The translations under genes and the position numbers were made by a program. 64,000 nucleotides of DNA, taken from the NCBI RefSeq assembly GCF_001424755.1, contig NZ_LMRF01000006.1, forward strand, positions 413,862-477,861, written 5' to 3'. The DNA comes from Marmoricola sp. Leaf446. GTDB lineage: Bacteria; Actinomycetota; Actinomycetes; Propionibacteriales; Nocardioidaceae. The notes under the pieces are model-generated. The model did no database searches. It was not told the origin of the DNA and was given only the letters and a program-made list of their open reading frames with translations. Below are positions 25,135-35,922 of this stretch, piece after piece (position 1 is the first letter of the stretch; every line of letters begins with the position of its first letter).

Positions 25135-25761
25135 ATGCCCCCCACCGTCACGCCGGCCGCCCCCGCGACCGGGCTGACCCAGCTCCCCGCCCGCGAGCTC
25201 GCCGCCCTGGTCCGCCTCGGTCGGCTCTCGGCCCCGGACGTGCTCGCCGCCCACCTCGACCGGCTGGCCCTCGTCGCCCCGGGGCTCGCCGACACTCGGC
25301 GCGCCGCCGCCCAGGTGGTGCGGCTGGACACCCGGCTGCGCCACGGCCTGCCCGGCGGCGCCCTGGCCGGGGTCCCGGTGCTGGTCCGTCCCGACCTCCT
25401 CGCCGCGGCCCGGCTGACGGCGGCCGGCGCGGTCGTGCTCGGCTGCCGCGACCTGAGCGACGCCGCCGCGGCCGCCGCCGTCGCCGCGGTCACCGACGGC
25501 GTGCTGCCCCTGGCGCTGGTCGCGGCCGGCCCGGCCGGGTCGTTCGCCCCCGACCTGGTGCGGCTCGACCTGACCGTGGGCGAGGAGCGGGTGCGGGTGC
25601 TGGCCCGGGACGTGCGCGACGCCGGGCTCGTCCTCGGCGTGCTGGACGCGGCGTACGGGACGGACTCGGTGCTCTCGCTGCCCCGCGCCGACCACGCCGT
25701 GGCGCTGCCCGAGGCCGAGGCCCGGCTGCTCGCGGCGGCCGCGCGGGTGCCGCGGGCCTGA
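25135..25761 (+). CDS. Degenerate amidase-like protein lacking catalytic residues
   Basis: A 208-residue protein whose N-terminal half aligns by eye with amidase-signature enzymes: ELAALVRLGRLSAPDVLAAHLDRL then GALAGVPVLVRPD and LTAAGAVVLGCRDLS. The intact amidase at 29425 has GALAGVPVVVKDN and TTAAGS at the same places. The catalytic Lys is replaced by Arg here and the Gly-Ser-Ser motif is absent, so it should not hydrolyse amides. The frame is open with strong coding bias, so it is a shortened family member rather than a recent pseudogene. It may be a scaffold or regulator for the cluster that follows. Confidence 0.65.
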   Translation: MPPTVTPAAPATGLTQLPARELAALVRLGRLSAPDVLAAHLDRLALVAPGLADTRRAAAQVVRLDTRLRHGLPGGALAGVPVLVRPDLLAAARLTAAGAVVLGCRDLSDAAAAAAVAAVTDGVLPLALVAAGPAGSFAPDLVRLDLTVGEERVRVLARDVRDAGLVLGVLDAAYGTDSVLSLPRADHAVALPEAEARLLAAAARVPRA

Positions 25762-25783
25762 CCCGGTGGCTACGGTGGGCGCC

Positions 25784-26089
25784 GTGACCACGACCGCCCC
25801 CGCCCCCGAGCGCCAGGCGTCCGACCCGACGGCCCAGGACCCGGTCACCTCGCTCTTCGCCAGCCGGAGCGTCACCGAGCACGTGCTGCGCGGCCTGCTC
25901 GGCCTGGCGCTCGTGGTGGTGGCGCTGTGGCAGGCGGCCGCGCACCCCGCGGCCCTGCTGCTGCTCGTGCCCGCCGCCGTGGCCTGGCGGGGCTGCCCGA
26001 CCTGCTGGGCGCTCGGCCTGGCCGCGACCGTGTCCCGCTGTCGCGCCGCAGCCGGCGCGGGCTGCGCCGACGGGTCCTGCCGGCGATGA
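25784..26089 (+). CDS. DUF2892-type small membrane protein with Cys-rich tail
   Basis: A 101-residue protein with two hydrophobic spans (about residues 40-55 and 58-85), the second containing GCPTCWALGL, the GCP-W/Y-L motif of the DUF2892 (YgaP-like inner membrane) family. The tail is Cys-rich (CRAAAGAGCADGSC). TACGGT at 25771-25776, seven bases before the GTG, indicates a leaderless mRNA. The gene overlaps the flavoprotein gene by four bases (ATGA), so it begins the coupled part of the cluster. Confidence 0.75.
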   Translation: MTTTAPAPERQASDPTAQDPVTSLFASRSVTEHVLRGLLGLALVVVALWQAAAHPAALLLLVPAAVAWRGCPTCWALGLAATVSRCRAAAGAGCADGSCRR

Positions 26090-27495
26090 CGGTCCGCACC
26101 CGCACCCTCGACGTCACCCACCTCGTGGTCGGGGCCGGGGCGACCGGCCTGGCCTTCACCGACGCGCTGATCGACCACTCCGACGCCCGGGTGGCGCTGG
26201 TCGACCGCCGGCCGGGCGTGGGCGGCCACTGGCGCGAGGCCTACCCGTTCGTGAGGCTGCACCAGGCCTCGTCGTTCTACGGCGTCGCCTCCACGGTGCT
26301 GGCCGAGGGACGCACCCAGACCGAGGGCCCCGAGGCGGGCCTGCACGTCCGCGCCGACCAGCCCACCATCCAGGCCTACTACGACGACGTCGTGCAGCGC
26401 CGGATGCTCGACAGCGGCCGGGTCGAGCTGTTCGCCGGCTGCGACTACCTCGGCGACCGCAGCTTCGTCTCGGTGGAGACCGGCACCGTCCACCTCGTGC
26501 CCGAGGACTGCCGCGTCGTCGACGCGCGCTACCTCGCCCCGCGGATCCCCGCCGAGACCCCGCCCCGCTTCGTGGTGGGCGCCGGGGTGCAGGTCGTGCC
26601 CGTCAACGACCTCCCGGCCCTGGAGCACGACCCGAGCCAGTACGTCGTCGTCGGCTCCGGCAAGACCGCCACCGACGCCTGCGTCTGGCTGCTCGGACGG
26701 GGCGTCGACCCCGACCGGATCTGCTGGGTCCGCCCGCGCGACCCCTGGATGCTCAACCGCGCGCTGATCCAGCCCGACCCCGAGGTCTACCTCGGGATGG
26801 TCGCGGAGATGATGCGGCTGGCCGCCTCGGCCGAGACCCTCGAGGGCCTGTTCCTCGACCTCGAGGAGGCCGGCATCATGCTCCGGGTCGACCGCACCGT
26901 CACCCCGAGCATGGCCAAGGCGCCCACGCTCGGCACCTGGGAGCTCGACCTGCTCCGCACGATCGGTCACGTCGTACGCCGGGGGCACGTCGTCTCGGTC
27001 GAGCGCGGCCGGCTCCGGCTGACCGAGGGCTCGGTGGAGATCGCCGAGGACGCCGTAGTGGTCAACTGCGCCGCCGACGGGCTGCGCTCGCGGCCGCGGC
27101 TGCCGGTCTGGGGCCAGCAGGCGATCACGCTGCAGCCGGTCCGCGCCGGGTTCCCCTGCTTCGGCGCCGCGCTGACCGGCTACGTCGAGGCCACCCGCCC
27201 CGCCGGGCCGGAGGGCGACGCCGAGAAGAACCGGCTGTGCCCGCCGTCGTCGTTCGGCAACACGCTGGCCGACTGGGCCCGGATGAACGTCCTCGGCACC
27301 CGTAGCGCCGCCTCCTTCGGCGCCGAGCCCGACGTCAAGGCGTGGTCGGACCGGGTCGCCCTCAACCCCGCGCGGGTGCCGCCCGAGCACCCGGGCTCGC
27401 CCGCGCTCGACGCCGCCCGCGAGGGCCTGGCGCGCTGGACCACCCCCGGCGTCACCCGCCTGGCCGCCCTCGGCGGCCTGGGAGGGGGTGCCTGA
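26086..27495 (+). CDS. FAD/NAD(P)-binding flavoprotein monooxygenase-like enzyme
   Basis: This 469-residue protein has the N-terminal dinucleotide loop HLVVGAGATGLAFTDALIDHSD (about residues 11-32) followed by DRRPGVGGHWREAYPFVRLHQ, as in FMO/NAD(P)-binding flavoproteins. A second loop, YVVVGSGKTATDACVWLLG, lies near residue 187. The ATG overlaps the stop of the membrane-protein gene, and its own stop shares one base with the next ATG, so translation is coupled both ways. It probably oxidises an amine or other small substrate made or used by the AsnB/amidase pair; this is inference. Confidence 0.8.
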   Translation: MTVRTRTLDVTHLVVGAGATGLAFTDALIDHSDARVALVDRRPGVGGHWREAYPFVRLHQASSFYGVASTVLAEGRTQTEGPEAGLHVRADQPTIQAYYDDVVQRRMLDSGRVELFAGCDYLGDRSFVSVETGTVHLVPEDCRVVDARYLAPRIPAETPPRFVVGAGVQVVPVNDLPALEHDPSQYVVVGSGKTATDACVWLLGRGVDPDRICWVRPRDPWMLNRALIQPDPEVYLGMVAEMMRLAASAETLEGLFLDLEEAGIMLRVDRTVTPSMAKAPTLGTWELDLLRTIGHVVRRGHVVSVERGRLRLTEGSVEIAEDAVVVNCAADGLRSRPRLPVWGQQAITLQPVRAGFPCFGAALTGYVEATRPAGPEGDAEKNRLCPPSSFGNTLADWARMNVLGTRSAASFGAEPDVKAWSDRVALNPARVPPEHPGSPALDAAREGLARWTTPGVTRLAALGGLGGGA

Positions 27496-27821
27496 TGGTC
27501 GCCAGCCGCTCCGCGCGCGAGCGCAAGGCCGGCGTCGAGGCCGGGCCCCTGGCCCGCGTCGTCGTCGACGTCGACCGCACCCGGGCCTTCGTCTACAAGA
27601 TCAGCTGCACGACCTGCACGACCAAGGGCGACAAGCCCTGGGGGGCGTACCGTCCGGGCGGCGACAACGGCTACCTCGCCGCCATGGACCGCTGGACGTT
27701 TCACCTCGTGGAGCGGCACCCGGGCACCGAGGCGCCGTGCCTGACCTACCTCGCCGACGCGCAGCAGCGGCTGCACGAACGGCGCGAGGGATCGGCCCCG
27801 ACGCCCTCCCCCGACGCCTAG
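27495..27821 (+). CDS. Small protein of unknown function with CxxC motif
   Basis: The 108-residue product starts at an ATG overlapping the flavoprotein stop (TGATG). KISCTTCTTKGDKPWGAYRPGGDNGYLAAMDRW holds a CxxC pair, with a third Cys later (EAPCLTYL). No signal peptide or membrane span. I do not recognise a domain. The coupling to the flavoprotein suggests a partner, possibly a metal- or substrate-binding subunit. Confidence 0.7.
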   Translation: MVASRSARERKAGVEAGPLARVVVDVDRTRAFVYKISCTTCTTKGDKPWGAYRPGGDNGYLAAMDRWTFHLVERHPGTEAPCLTYLADAQQRLHERREGSAPTPSPDA

Positions 27822-27849
27822 GCTGGAGCCCCCGACCCCAGGAGTCCGC

Positions 27850-29418
27850 GTGTGCGGCATCGCAGCGGTGCACGACCTCTCGCCCGACGCCCCTGACCCC
27901 GGCCGCCGGCGCCGCTCGCGCGAGCTCGGTGAGCAGCTGCTCTCGCGGCTGCACCACCGCGGGCCCGACGGCTCGGGCACCCGCCAGGTCGGCCCCACCT
28001 GGCTGGGCCACACCCGGCTGGCGATCGTCGACCTCGACGGCGGCGAGCAGCCGCTGCGCAGCCAGGACGGACGGCGCTGGGTGGTGGCCAACGGCGAGAT
28101 CTACAACCACGAGGCGCTGCGCGCCGAGCTGGGCGGCCCCTTCGCCACCGGGTCCGACTCCGAGGTGGTGCTCCGGGTGCTGGAGCGGCGCGGCACGGCG
28201 GGCGTGCACGACCTCAAGGGCATGTACGCCTTCTGCACCGCCACCGGCGACGGCGAGGTGGTGCTGGCCCGCGACCCGCTGGGCGTGAAGCCGCTCTACT
28301 GGGCGCGCCACGAGGACCGGGTGCTGGCCGCCTCCGAGCTGGTGGCGTTCCCCGAGGCGCTGCGCGGGCTGGTCGAGGAGTTCCCGCCCGGGCACCACTG
28401 GACCCCCGAGCAGGGCCTGATGCCGTTCGTCGACCTGCGGACCGACCCGCTCGGGCTCGACGCACCGGCGGCGCCGGCGTACGAGGACCGGGAGCAGGCG
28501 CGGGTCGCCGTCCGCGAGACGCTGGTGAGCAGCATCGGCGCGCGGATGATGGCCGACGTGCCGGTCGGCGTCTTCCTCTCCGGTGGGCTCGACTCCAGCA
28601 TCGTCGCGGCGGTCCTGGCGAGGCTGGCCCGGACGACGGACGGGCCCGGGGCCGTCGTACGCTCCTTCGCCGCCGGCACCGAGGGCAGCTCCGACCTGGC
28701 CGCCGCCCGCGTCGTGGCCGAGCACCTCGGCCTGGACCACCACGAGCGGGTCTACACCGACGACGACGTCGTGGCGGTGCTGCCCGAGGTGGTCCGCTCG
28801 ATCGAGAGCTACGAGCCGTCGCTGGTGCGCAGCGCGGTGCCCAACTACCTGCTCGCCGAGCTCGCCGCCCGGCACCTCAAGGTCGTGCTGACCGGCGAGG
28901 GGGCCGACGAGCTGTTCGCGGGCTACCACCACTTCCGCGACCTGGACGCGGTCGCGCTCGGCGAGGCGCTGGCCGACGGCGTCGACGGGCTGCACCACCT
29001 CAACCTGCAGCGCTGCGACCGCGTCACCATGGCCCACGGGCTCGAGGCGCGGGTGCCGTTCCTGTCCCGCGAGCTGCTGGCCGTGGCGCAGCGGGTCCCG
29101 CTGGAGTGGAAGCTGCTCGGCGAGGACGGCCAGGAGCAGGCGCAGGAGAAGGCGCTGCTCCGCGAGGCCTTCGCCGGCTGGCTGCCCGAGAGCATCCTGT
29201 GGCGCCGCAAGGAGCAGTTCGGCGACGGCTCCGGCACCGCCGAGGTGATGGCCCGCCAGGCCGCCCGGCTGGTGCCCGACGCCGACTGGGAGCGGGTGCG
29301 GATCCCCGGCCTGCCCCCCGCCCGGACCCGCGAGGAGCTCGGCTACCAGCGCATCTTCGCCGAGCACCTGGGCGGCATCCGCGCCGAGCAGGTCCTGGGC
29401 CGGTTCGCGACCGCCTGA
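27850..29418 (+). CDS. asnB: Glutamine-hydrolysing asparagine synthase (AsnB-like)
   Basis: A 522-residue class II amidotransferase. Cys2 is the glutaminase nucleophile (after removal of the initiator), with RLHHRGPDGSG, VVANGEIYNHEALR and FLSGGLDSS (PP-loop, about residues 241-249), then VVLTGEGADELFAGYHHF. It adenylates a carboxylate and transfers ammonia from glutamine. A GTG start follows CAGGAG. The length is shorter than the 600-residue actinobacterial housekeeping AsnB, and it sits in a cluster with an amidase and a flavoprotein, so a specialised carboxylate substrate is possible. Confidence 0.88.
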   Translation: MCGIAAVHDLSPDAPDPGRRRRSRELGEQLLSRLHHRGPDGSGTRQVGPTWLGHTRLAIVDLDGGEQPLRSQDGRRWVVANGEIYNHEALRAELGGPFATGSDSEVVLRVLERRGTAGVHDLKGMYAFCTATGDGEVVLARDPLGVKPLYWARHEDRVLAASELVAFPEALRGLVEEFPPGHHWTPEQGLMPFVDLRTDPLGLDAPAAPAYEDREQARVAVRETLVSSIGARMMADVPVGVFLSGGLDSSIVAAVLARLARTTDGPGAVVRSFAAGTEGSSDLAAARVVAEHLGLDHHERVYTDDDVVAVLPEVVRSIESYEPSLVRSAVPNYLLAELAARHLKVVLTGEGADELFAGYHHFRDLDAVALGEALADGVDGLHHLNLQRCDRVTMAHGLEARVPFLSRELLAVAQRVPLEWKLLGEDGQEQAQEKALLREAFAGWLPESILWRRKEQFGDGSGTAEVMARQAARLVPDADWERVRIPGLPPARTREELGYQRIFAEHLGGIRAEQVLGRFATA

Positions 29419-29424
29419 GCCCCG

Positions 29425-30780
29425 ATGACGCCGTACGACGCCCCGCCGGGCACCAGCGACGCGCGCGCGACCGCCCGGGCCGTGCGCCGCGGCGAGCGCT
29501 GCGCCGAGGAGGTCCTCGAGGCCCACCTCGAGGTGGTCGCGCGGCTCAACGCCGAGGTCAACGCCCTGGTCCATGTCGACGCCGAGGGTGCGCTCGCGGC
29601 GGCCCGCGCGCTCGACGAGCGGGTCGCGGCGGGGATCCGGCCGGGCGCCCTGGCCGGGGTGCCGGTGGTGGTCAAGGACAACATCGACGTCGGCGGCCAG
29701 ACGACCGCGGCCGGATCGGCGGGCCGGTTGCCGGTGAGCGCGGTCCGCGACGCCACCGTGGTGACCCGGCTGCGGGCCGCCGACGCGATCCTGCTCGGCC
29801 GGGCCAACATGGACGAGCTGGCCATGGGCGCCTCGACGCAGACCTCCGCCTTCGGACCCACGCGCAACCCGCTGGACCACCGCCGCAGCCCCGGCGGGAG
29901 CAGCGGTGGCTCGGCGGCCGCGGTCGCCTCGGGGATGGCGCCGCTCGCGCTCGGCACCGACACCGGCGGCTCGGTCCGCGAGCCCGCCTCGCAGTGCGGG
30001 CTGGTCGGCATCGCCCCCTCGCAGGGCCGGTTCCCGATGCGCGGGGTGCTGCCGTTCGCGCCCGGCTTCGACACGGTCGGTCCGCTGGGCCGGTCCGTGG
30101 GCGACGTACGGCTGGCCACGGAGGTGCTGGTCGGCCGCCGGCTGCGCTCGCGTCTCGGCGGGCGGGTGCGGCTCGGCGTACCGCAGGAGCTGTGCGGGCC
30201 GGCCAACCAGCCCGGCGTCCTGGAGCGGTTCGACGAAGCCCTGGAGCGGCTGCGGGGGCTCGGGTGCGTGGTCGACCCCGTCTCGCTGCCGACCGCGCCC
30301 CGCGGCCTCGACGCCTACATGAAGCTGACCTCGGTGGCGGCGCTGCCCGTGCTGCGCCAGGGGGTGCAGACCCCCCACGCGGGCGCCGAGGTGGTGCGCC
30401 GCCACGAGTACGCCGACCACCTCCGCCGCCACGGCCGCGACCTGCTCGAGGCGGCCGAGCGCGACCGCCACTGGCTCCGCGCCGAGACCCGCGCGGCGCT
30501 GGCCGAGCACGACCTGCTGGTCTCCCCCACCATGCCGACCACCGCCCCGCTGCTGTTCGGCGACCTCACGCCCGAGGACCTCACCGACCCGATGGCCCGG
30601 CCCTACACGGACTGCTGGACGGTGGTCACCAGCCTCGGCGGCTTCCCCTCGCTGTCGGTCCCGATGGGCACCTCGCCGGCCGACGGCATGCCGGTCGGGC
30701 TGATGCTCGCCGGACCGCCCGGCTCCGACGCCGACCTGCTCGCGCTCGGCGCCCGGTTCCTGGGCGAGCCGGGGGGCTGA
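29425..30780 (+). CDS. Amidase (amidase-signature family, GatA-like)
   Basis: This 451-residue hydrolase carries the Ser-cisSer-Lys triad: Lys84 in VVVKDNID, and the SPGGSSGGSAAAVASGMAPLALGTDTGGSVREP block at about residues 153-187. It starts 7 bases after the AsnB-like gene, so the two are co-transcribed. GatA proper is usually about 485-500 residues and lies beside gatC/gatB; neither is here, so a small-molecule or acyl-amide hydrolase is more likely. Making and splitting amides in one operon suggests a transient or transferred amide group. Confidence 0.88.
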   Translation: MTPYDAPPGTSDARATARAVRRGERCAEEVLEAHLEVVARLNAEVNALVHVDAEGALAAARALDERVAAGIRPGALAGVPVVVKDNIDVGGQTTAAGSAGRLPVSAVRDATVVTRLRAADAILLGRANMDELAMGASTQTSAFGPTRNPLDHRRSPGGSSGGSAAAVASGMAPLALGTDTGGSVREPASQCGLVGIAPSQGRFPMRGVLPFAPGFDTVGPLGRSVGDVRLATEVLVGRRLRSRLGGRVRLGVPQELCGPANQPGVLERFDEALERLRGLGCVVDPVSLPTAPRGLDAYMKLTSVAALPVLRQGVQTPHAGAEVVRRHEYADHLRRHGRDLLEAAERDRHWLRAETRAALAEHDLLVSPTMPTTAPLLFGDLTPEDLTDPMARPYTDCWTVVTSLGGFPSLSVPMGTSPADGMPVGLMLAGPPGSDADLLALGARFLGEPGG

Positions 30781-30989
30781 GGCAGCTCGGGCCCGGGCCC
30801 GCAGCCGCAGCCCGGCGTACGCCCGACACCGATGAAGCCGGACACCACCAGGCAGAACCACGCCACCGCGCGCCAGGACGTGGAGCCCAGGTCGAGCGGG
30901 TGCGAGCCGCCCGGCCGCACGCTGCGTCCGAGGGGCGGGCCCGCGGGGCGCACCGATGAGACCCGTCCCCCACCACGGTCCACCCCGGC

Positions 30990-31469
30990 ATGAGCGACGA
31001 GAGCGTGAGCGCCACCCGCATCCTGGCCGCGTCCCGCGCTGCCGTGTTCGCCGTCCTCACCGACCCCGCCCAGCACGCCGGTATCGACGGCACCGGATGG
31101 GTGACCGCGGCGGTGGACCGGCGGCGGATCACCGGGGTGGGCAACCACTTCCGGATGGCGATGTACCACCCGGACCACGTCGACGGCGCCTACGAGACCG
31201 TCAACGAGGTCATCGCCCACGAGGAGGCGCGGGTGGTCGCCTGGCGCACCGGCTACGTCGAGGCGGAGTCGGGGGAGCTGCGCTTCGGCGGCTGGTGGTG
31301 GCGCTACGACCTGACGCCGGTCGGCTTGGGTGACACCGAGGTCACGTTGACCTACGACTGGTCCGAGGTCGGCCCGGGGCCCCGCGAGTACCTCACCTTC
31401 CCGGGGTTCGCCGACGGCCACCTCGAGCGCTCGCTCGCCCACCTCGCCGAGCTGGTGGCCGGCGCCTGA
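30990..31469 (+). CDS. SRPBCC-family (START-like) protein
   Basis: A 159-residue protein with the helix-grip fold pattern of polyketide cyclase/dehydrase-like SRPBCC proteins: SATRILAASRAAVFAVLTDPAQHAGIDGTGWV at the N-terminus and a long C-terminal helix (GHLERSLAHLAELV). It should bind a hydrophobic small molecule; function unknown. No clear RBS precedes the ATG. The 209-base gap upstream (30781-30989) shows no convincing gene. Confidence 0.78.
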   Translation: MSDESVSATRILAASRAAVFAVLTDPAQHAGIDGTGWVTAAVDRRRITGVGNHFRMAMYHPDHVDGAYETVNEVIAHEEARVVAWRTGYVEAESGELRFGGWWWRYDLTPVGLGDTEVTLTYDWSEVGPGPREYLTFPGFADGHLERSLAHLAELVAGA

Positions 31470-31513
31470 CGGGTGGCCTGCTCGGGTGCGCCGCGACGCG
31501 GGGAGCCCCGGAC

Positions 31514-31605
31514 GTCATACGAACTGGTGCCTGGAGGCCACGTTGCGCATGACGTCCCGCGACGTGTCATACGAGCTGGCGGCTGAGGGCACCGATCCGT
31601 ATGAC
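31514..31605. repeat. Three GTCATACG repeats between the SRPBCC gene and lepA
   Basis: gtcatacgaactgg (31514-31527) and gtcatacgagctgg (31566-31579) are direct copies with one change, and cgtatgac (31598-31605) is the inverted word. A degenerate gcatgacgtc lies between them at about 31547-31556. They fill most of the 177-base gap between convergent genes and are AT-richer than their surroundings. They may be an intergenic repeat family or part of a transcription stop. Confidence 0.6.
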
Positions 31606-31646
31606 GCTCCCGCTCGGCGCCGCGACGCCGGCCGCCCGGCGTCCGC

Positions 31647-33527
<1,881 letters not shown>

Positions 33528-33644
33528 GGAGTGCTCTCGGGACGGTGGGTGCGGCCGGGCCATCCTCCCACGCCGGGCCCCGTCCCCCGGCCCTCACCCG
33601 GCGGTCCCCAGCCGGAGCCGCGGGGGCGACCTCGCCGACGCTGG

Positions 33645-35369
33645 TCACTCGGCGCTGGTCAGCGCCTCCGTGGTCTTGGCGATGGCGAAGCCCCAGGCCT
33701 GGGAGACGGTCGGCGAGGGCGGCAGCGCCACCTCGTCGGGGTTGGTCACGACGTCGAGGAGCACCGGGCCCTCGTGGGCGAAGGCCTCGCGTACCGCCTC
33801 GTCCACGTCGCCGGGCCGCTCGACCCGCACGGCGTGGAGTCCCATGGCGCGCGCGACGGCGGCGAGGTCGGGGTTGCGCAGCACGGTGCCGAACTCGGGC
33901 AGACCGACCTGCTCCATCTCCAGCTTGACCATTCCCAGCCGCCCGTTGTCGAAGACCACGAGCTTGACCGGGAGGTCGTAGGCCACGGCCGTGGCCAGGT
34001 CGCCCAGCAGCATCGTCAGCCCCCCGTCGCCGCACATCGCGACGGCCTGGCGACGCCGGTCGAGCGCGCTGGCACCGAGGGCCTGCGGCATCGCGTTGGC
34101 CATCGAGCCCAGGTTGTAGGAGCCCAGCAGCCGCCGGGTGCCGGTCATCCGCACGAACCGCGAGAACCACACTGTGGCCATCCCGGTGTCGGTGGTGAAG
34201 ACGGCGTCGGAGGCGGCGTGCCGGTCGACCGCGGCGGCCAGCAGCTCGGGCCTGATCAGGGCGTCGGGGTTGTCGACCTTGCGGCGCAGCAGCCCCTTCG
34301 GGGTGTGGTCGTACGCCGGGTCGGCCAGCGCCTGCTGCGACTCCTGCCACGACAGGTACTCCTCGCGCACCGCGTCCAGGTGCGACCGGTCCCGGCCCTC
34401 CCGCAGCAGCGGCAGCAGCGCCTGCACGCCGAGCCCGGCGTCGCCGACCAGCGGCAGGTCGACCGCGAGACGGCGACCGATGTGCGAGCCACGCACGTCC
34501 AGCTGCACCACGGTCTTCCCCTCGGGCAGGAAGTCGCGGTAGGGGAAGTCGGTGCCGATCAGCACCAGCGCGTCGCAGTCCGCGAACGCCGTCGCCGTCG
34601 CGGGATTGCCGAGCAGGCCCGACTGGCCCACCTCGAACGGGTTGTCGTCCTCCAGGCCCTCCTTGGCCTTGAGGCTCAGCACCATCGGCGCGGCCAGCCG
34701 GTCCGCCAGCCGGAGCACCTCCTCGCGCGCGTCGATCGCCCCGAGACCGACGAGGAGCGTGACCTTGTCGGCCGCGTCCAGGGCCGAGGCGGCGGACTGC
34801 ACCGCGGCCGGGTCGGGCACGGCCCGGGGCGACTGGCGCACGAACCGGGGCACCGGGGTGTCCTTCGGGAGGTCCAGTCCGCCCACGTCGCCCGGCAGCG
34901 TGAGCACGGCCACGCCGCGGTGCTGCAGCGCGGCGTTGCCGGCGGCCTCGATCAGGGCGGGCAGCTGGTCGACGTGGGTCACCGTCTGGTTGAACACCGC
35001 GACGTCGGCGAAGAGCGCGTCGTTGTCGACCTCCTGGAAGAACTCGCTGCCCATCTCCTCCCGCGGCACCTGGCCGCACACCGCCAGGACGGGGGCGTGC
35101 GACTTCTTCGCGTCGTACAGGCCGTTGAGGAGGTGGATGGCGCCGGGCCCGACGGTGCCCATGCACACCGCGAGGTCGCCGGTGAGCTGGGCCTGGGCGG
35201 CGGCTGCGAAGGCCCCCACCTCCTCGTGGCGCACCCCGATCCACTCGATGCGGTCCTCCCGTCGGATGGCGTCGGTGACCGGGTTGAGCGCGTCGCCCAC
35301 CACGCCCCACACCGACCTCACGCCGTGCTCGGCCAGGGACTCGATCAACAGCTCGGCGACGGTGGGCAC
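33645..35369 (-). CDS. poxB: Thiamine-diphosphate-dependent pyruvate oxidase/dehydrogenase (PoxB-like)
   Basis: A 574-residue ThDP enzyme of PoxB length. [16 protein letters not shown] and [22 protein letters not shown] hold the cofactor-activating Glu, and [29 protein letters not shown] is the GD-N metal/ThDP motif. It should oxidise pyruvate to acetate and CO2 with quinone as acceptor at the membrane. The GTG follows GAGGAG at 6 nt. It lies between lepA and rpsT, an uncommon place, and so appears to be an insertion into the conserved block. Confidence 0.87.
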   Translation of the reverse strand: MPTVAELLIESLAEHGVRSVWGVVGDALNPVTDAIRREDRIEWIGVRHEEVGAFAAAAQAQLTGDLAVCMGTVGPGAIHLLNGLYDAKKSHAPVLAVCGQVPREEMGSEFFQEVDNDALFADVAVFNQTVTHVDQLPALIEAAGNAALQHRGVAVLTLPGDVGGLDLPKDTPVPRFVRQSPRAVPDPAAVQSAASALDAADKVTLLVGLGAIDAREEVLRLADRLAAPMVLSLKAKEGLEDDNPFEVGQSGLLGNPATATAFADCDALVLIGTDFPYRDFLPEGKTVVQLDVRGSHIGRRLAVDLPLVGDAGLGVQALLPLLREGRDRSHLDAVREEYLSWQESQQALADPAYDHTPKGLLRRKVDNPDALIRPELLAAAVDRHAASDAVFTTDTGMATVWFSRFVRMTGTRRLLGSYNLGSMANAMPQALGASALDRRRQAVAMCGDGGLTMLLGDLATAVAYDLPVKLVVFDNGRLGMVKLEMEQVGLPEFGTVLRNPDLAAVARAMGLHAVRVERPGDVDEAVREAFAHEGPVLLDVVTNPDEVALPPSPTVSQAWGFAIAKTTEALTSAE

Positions 35370-35467
35370 GCGGACTCCTCGGGGGACGGTGACGGGCGTC
35401 GCCCCGGATCCGGAGCCGCCGTGGCGGATGTACCCGGACCACCGGCCGACGCACGCCCCGACGCGAT

Positions 35468-35497
35468 TTGGCCGCCCCGGAGCCACGCTGGTAATCT
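35468..35497 (+). promoter_or_regulatory. Probable sigma-70-type promoter of rpsT
   Basis: TTGGCC (35468-35473) and TAATCT (35492-35497) are separated by 18 bases and lie 90 bases upstream of the rpsT start. This is the most conventional promoter I see in the window and suits a ribosomal protein gene. Confidence 0.5.
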
Positions 35498-35586
35498 CGG
35501 CGATCGTGTCTGGCCGCTCCGGCGAGCAGGCCGACCCCATGACTCAGCACCACATCCACACCCGACCCAGACGAGGCGAGCCTGCA

Positions 35587-35847
35587 GTGGCCAACATCAA
35601 GTCCCAGATCAAGCGCAACCGTCAGGCCGACGCCGCGCACGAGCGCAACAAGTCGGTCAAGACCGCGCTGAAGAGCGCCGTGCGCAAGTTCCGCCAGGCC
35701 GCCGAGTCCGGCGACGCCGACCAGGCCAAGACCCTCGCCGCCGCCGCCGGTCGCCAGCTCGACAAGGCCGCCAGCAAGGGCGTCATCCACAAGAACCAGG
35801 CCGCCAACCGCAAGTCGGCGATGGCCAAGAAGGCCGCTTCGCTCTGA
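35587..35847 (+). CDS. rpsT: 30S ribosomal protein S20
   Basis: The 86-residue basic protein reads [22 protein letters not shown] and ends with [21 protein letters not shown], the classic S20 sequence that binds 16S rRNA near its 5' and 3' minor domains. It starts with GTG, with a modest GAGG upstream. Monocistronic: its own promoter and a strong hairpin flank it, and it converges on holA. Confidence 0.96.
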   Translation: MANIKSQIKRNRQADAAHERNKSVKTALKSAVRKFRQAAESGDADQAKTLAAAAGRQLDKAASKGVIHKNQAANRKSAMAKKAASL

Positions 35848-35866
35848 GGTAGCCCCCGCAGCACCA

Positions 35867-35894
35867 GGCGTCGCACCCCCTCGGGTGCGGCGCC
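35867..35894. terminator. Bidirectional hairpin between rpsT and holA
   Basis: The 12-base arms at 35867-35878 (ggcgtcgcaccc) and 35883-35894 pair with one G-T wobble around a cctc loop, 20 bases after rpsT. It is placed to stop both convergent genes. Confidence 0.7.
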
Positions 35895-35922
35895 TTCGTG
35901 CGTCCCGGGCTCCCCGCGACCG

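Noticed and set aside
29425-30780. Calling the amidase gatA of the tRNA amidotransferase
   Set aside because: gatC and gatB are absent and the protein is shorter than usual GatA.
30781-30989. A minus-strand hydrophobic stretch (SWRAVAWFCLVVSGFIGVG) in the gap before the SRPBCC gene
   Set aside because: Its frame has no stop within the gap and runs on antisense into the amidase gene, so no self-contained gene can be drawn.
15774-31646. A recent mobile genomic island
   Set aside because: No integrase, transposase, tRNA end or flanking direct repeat can be seen, and GC content and codon use do not shift visibly.
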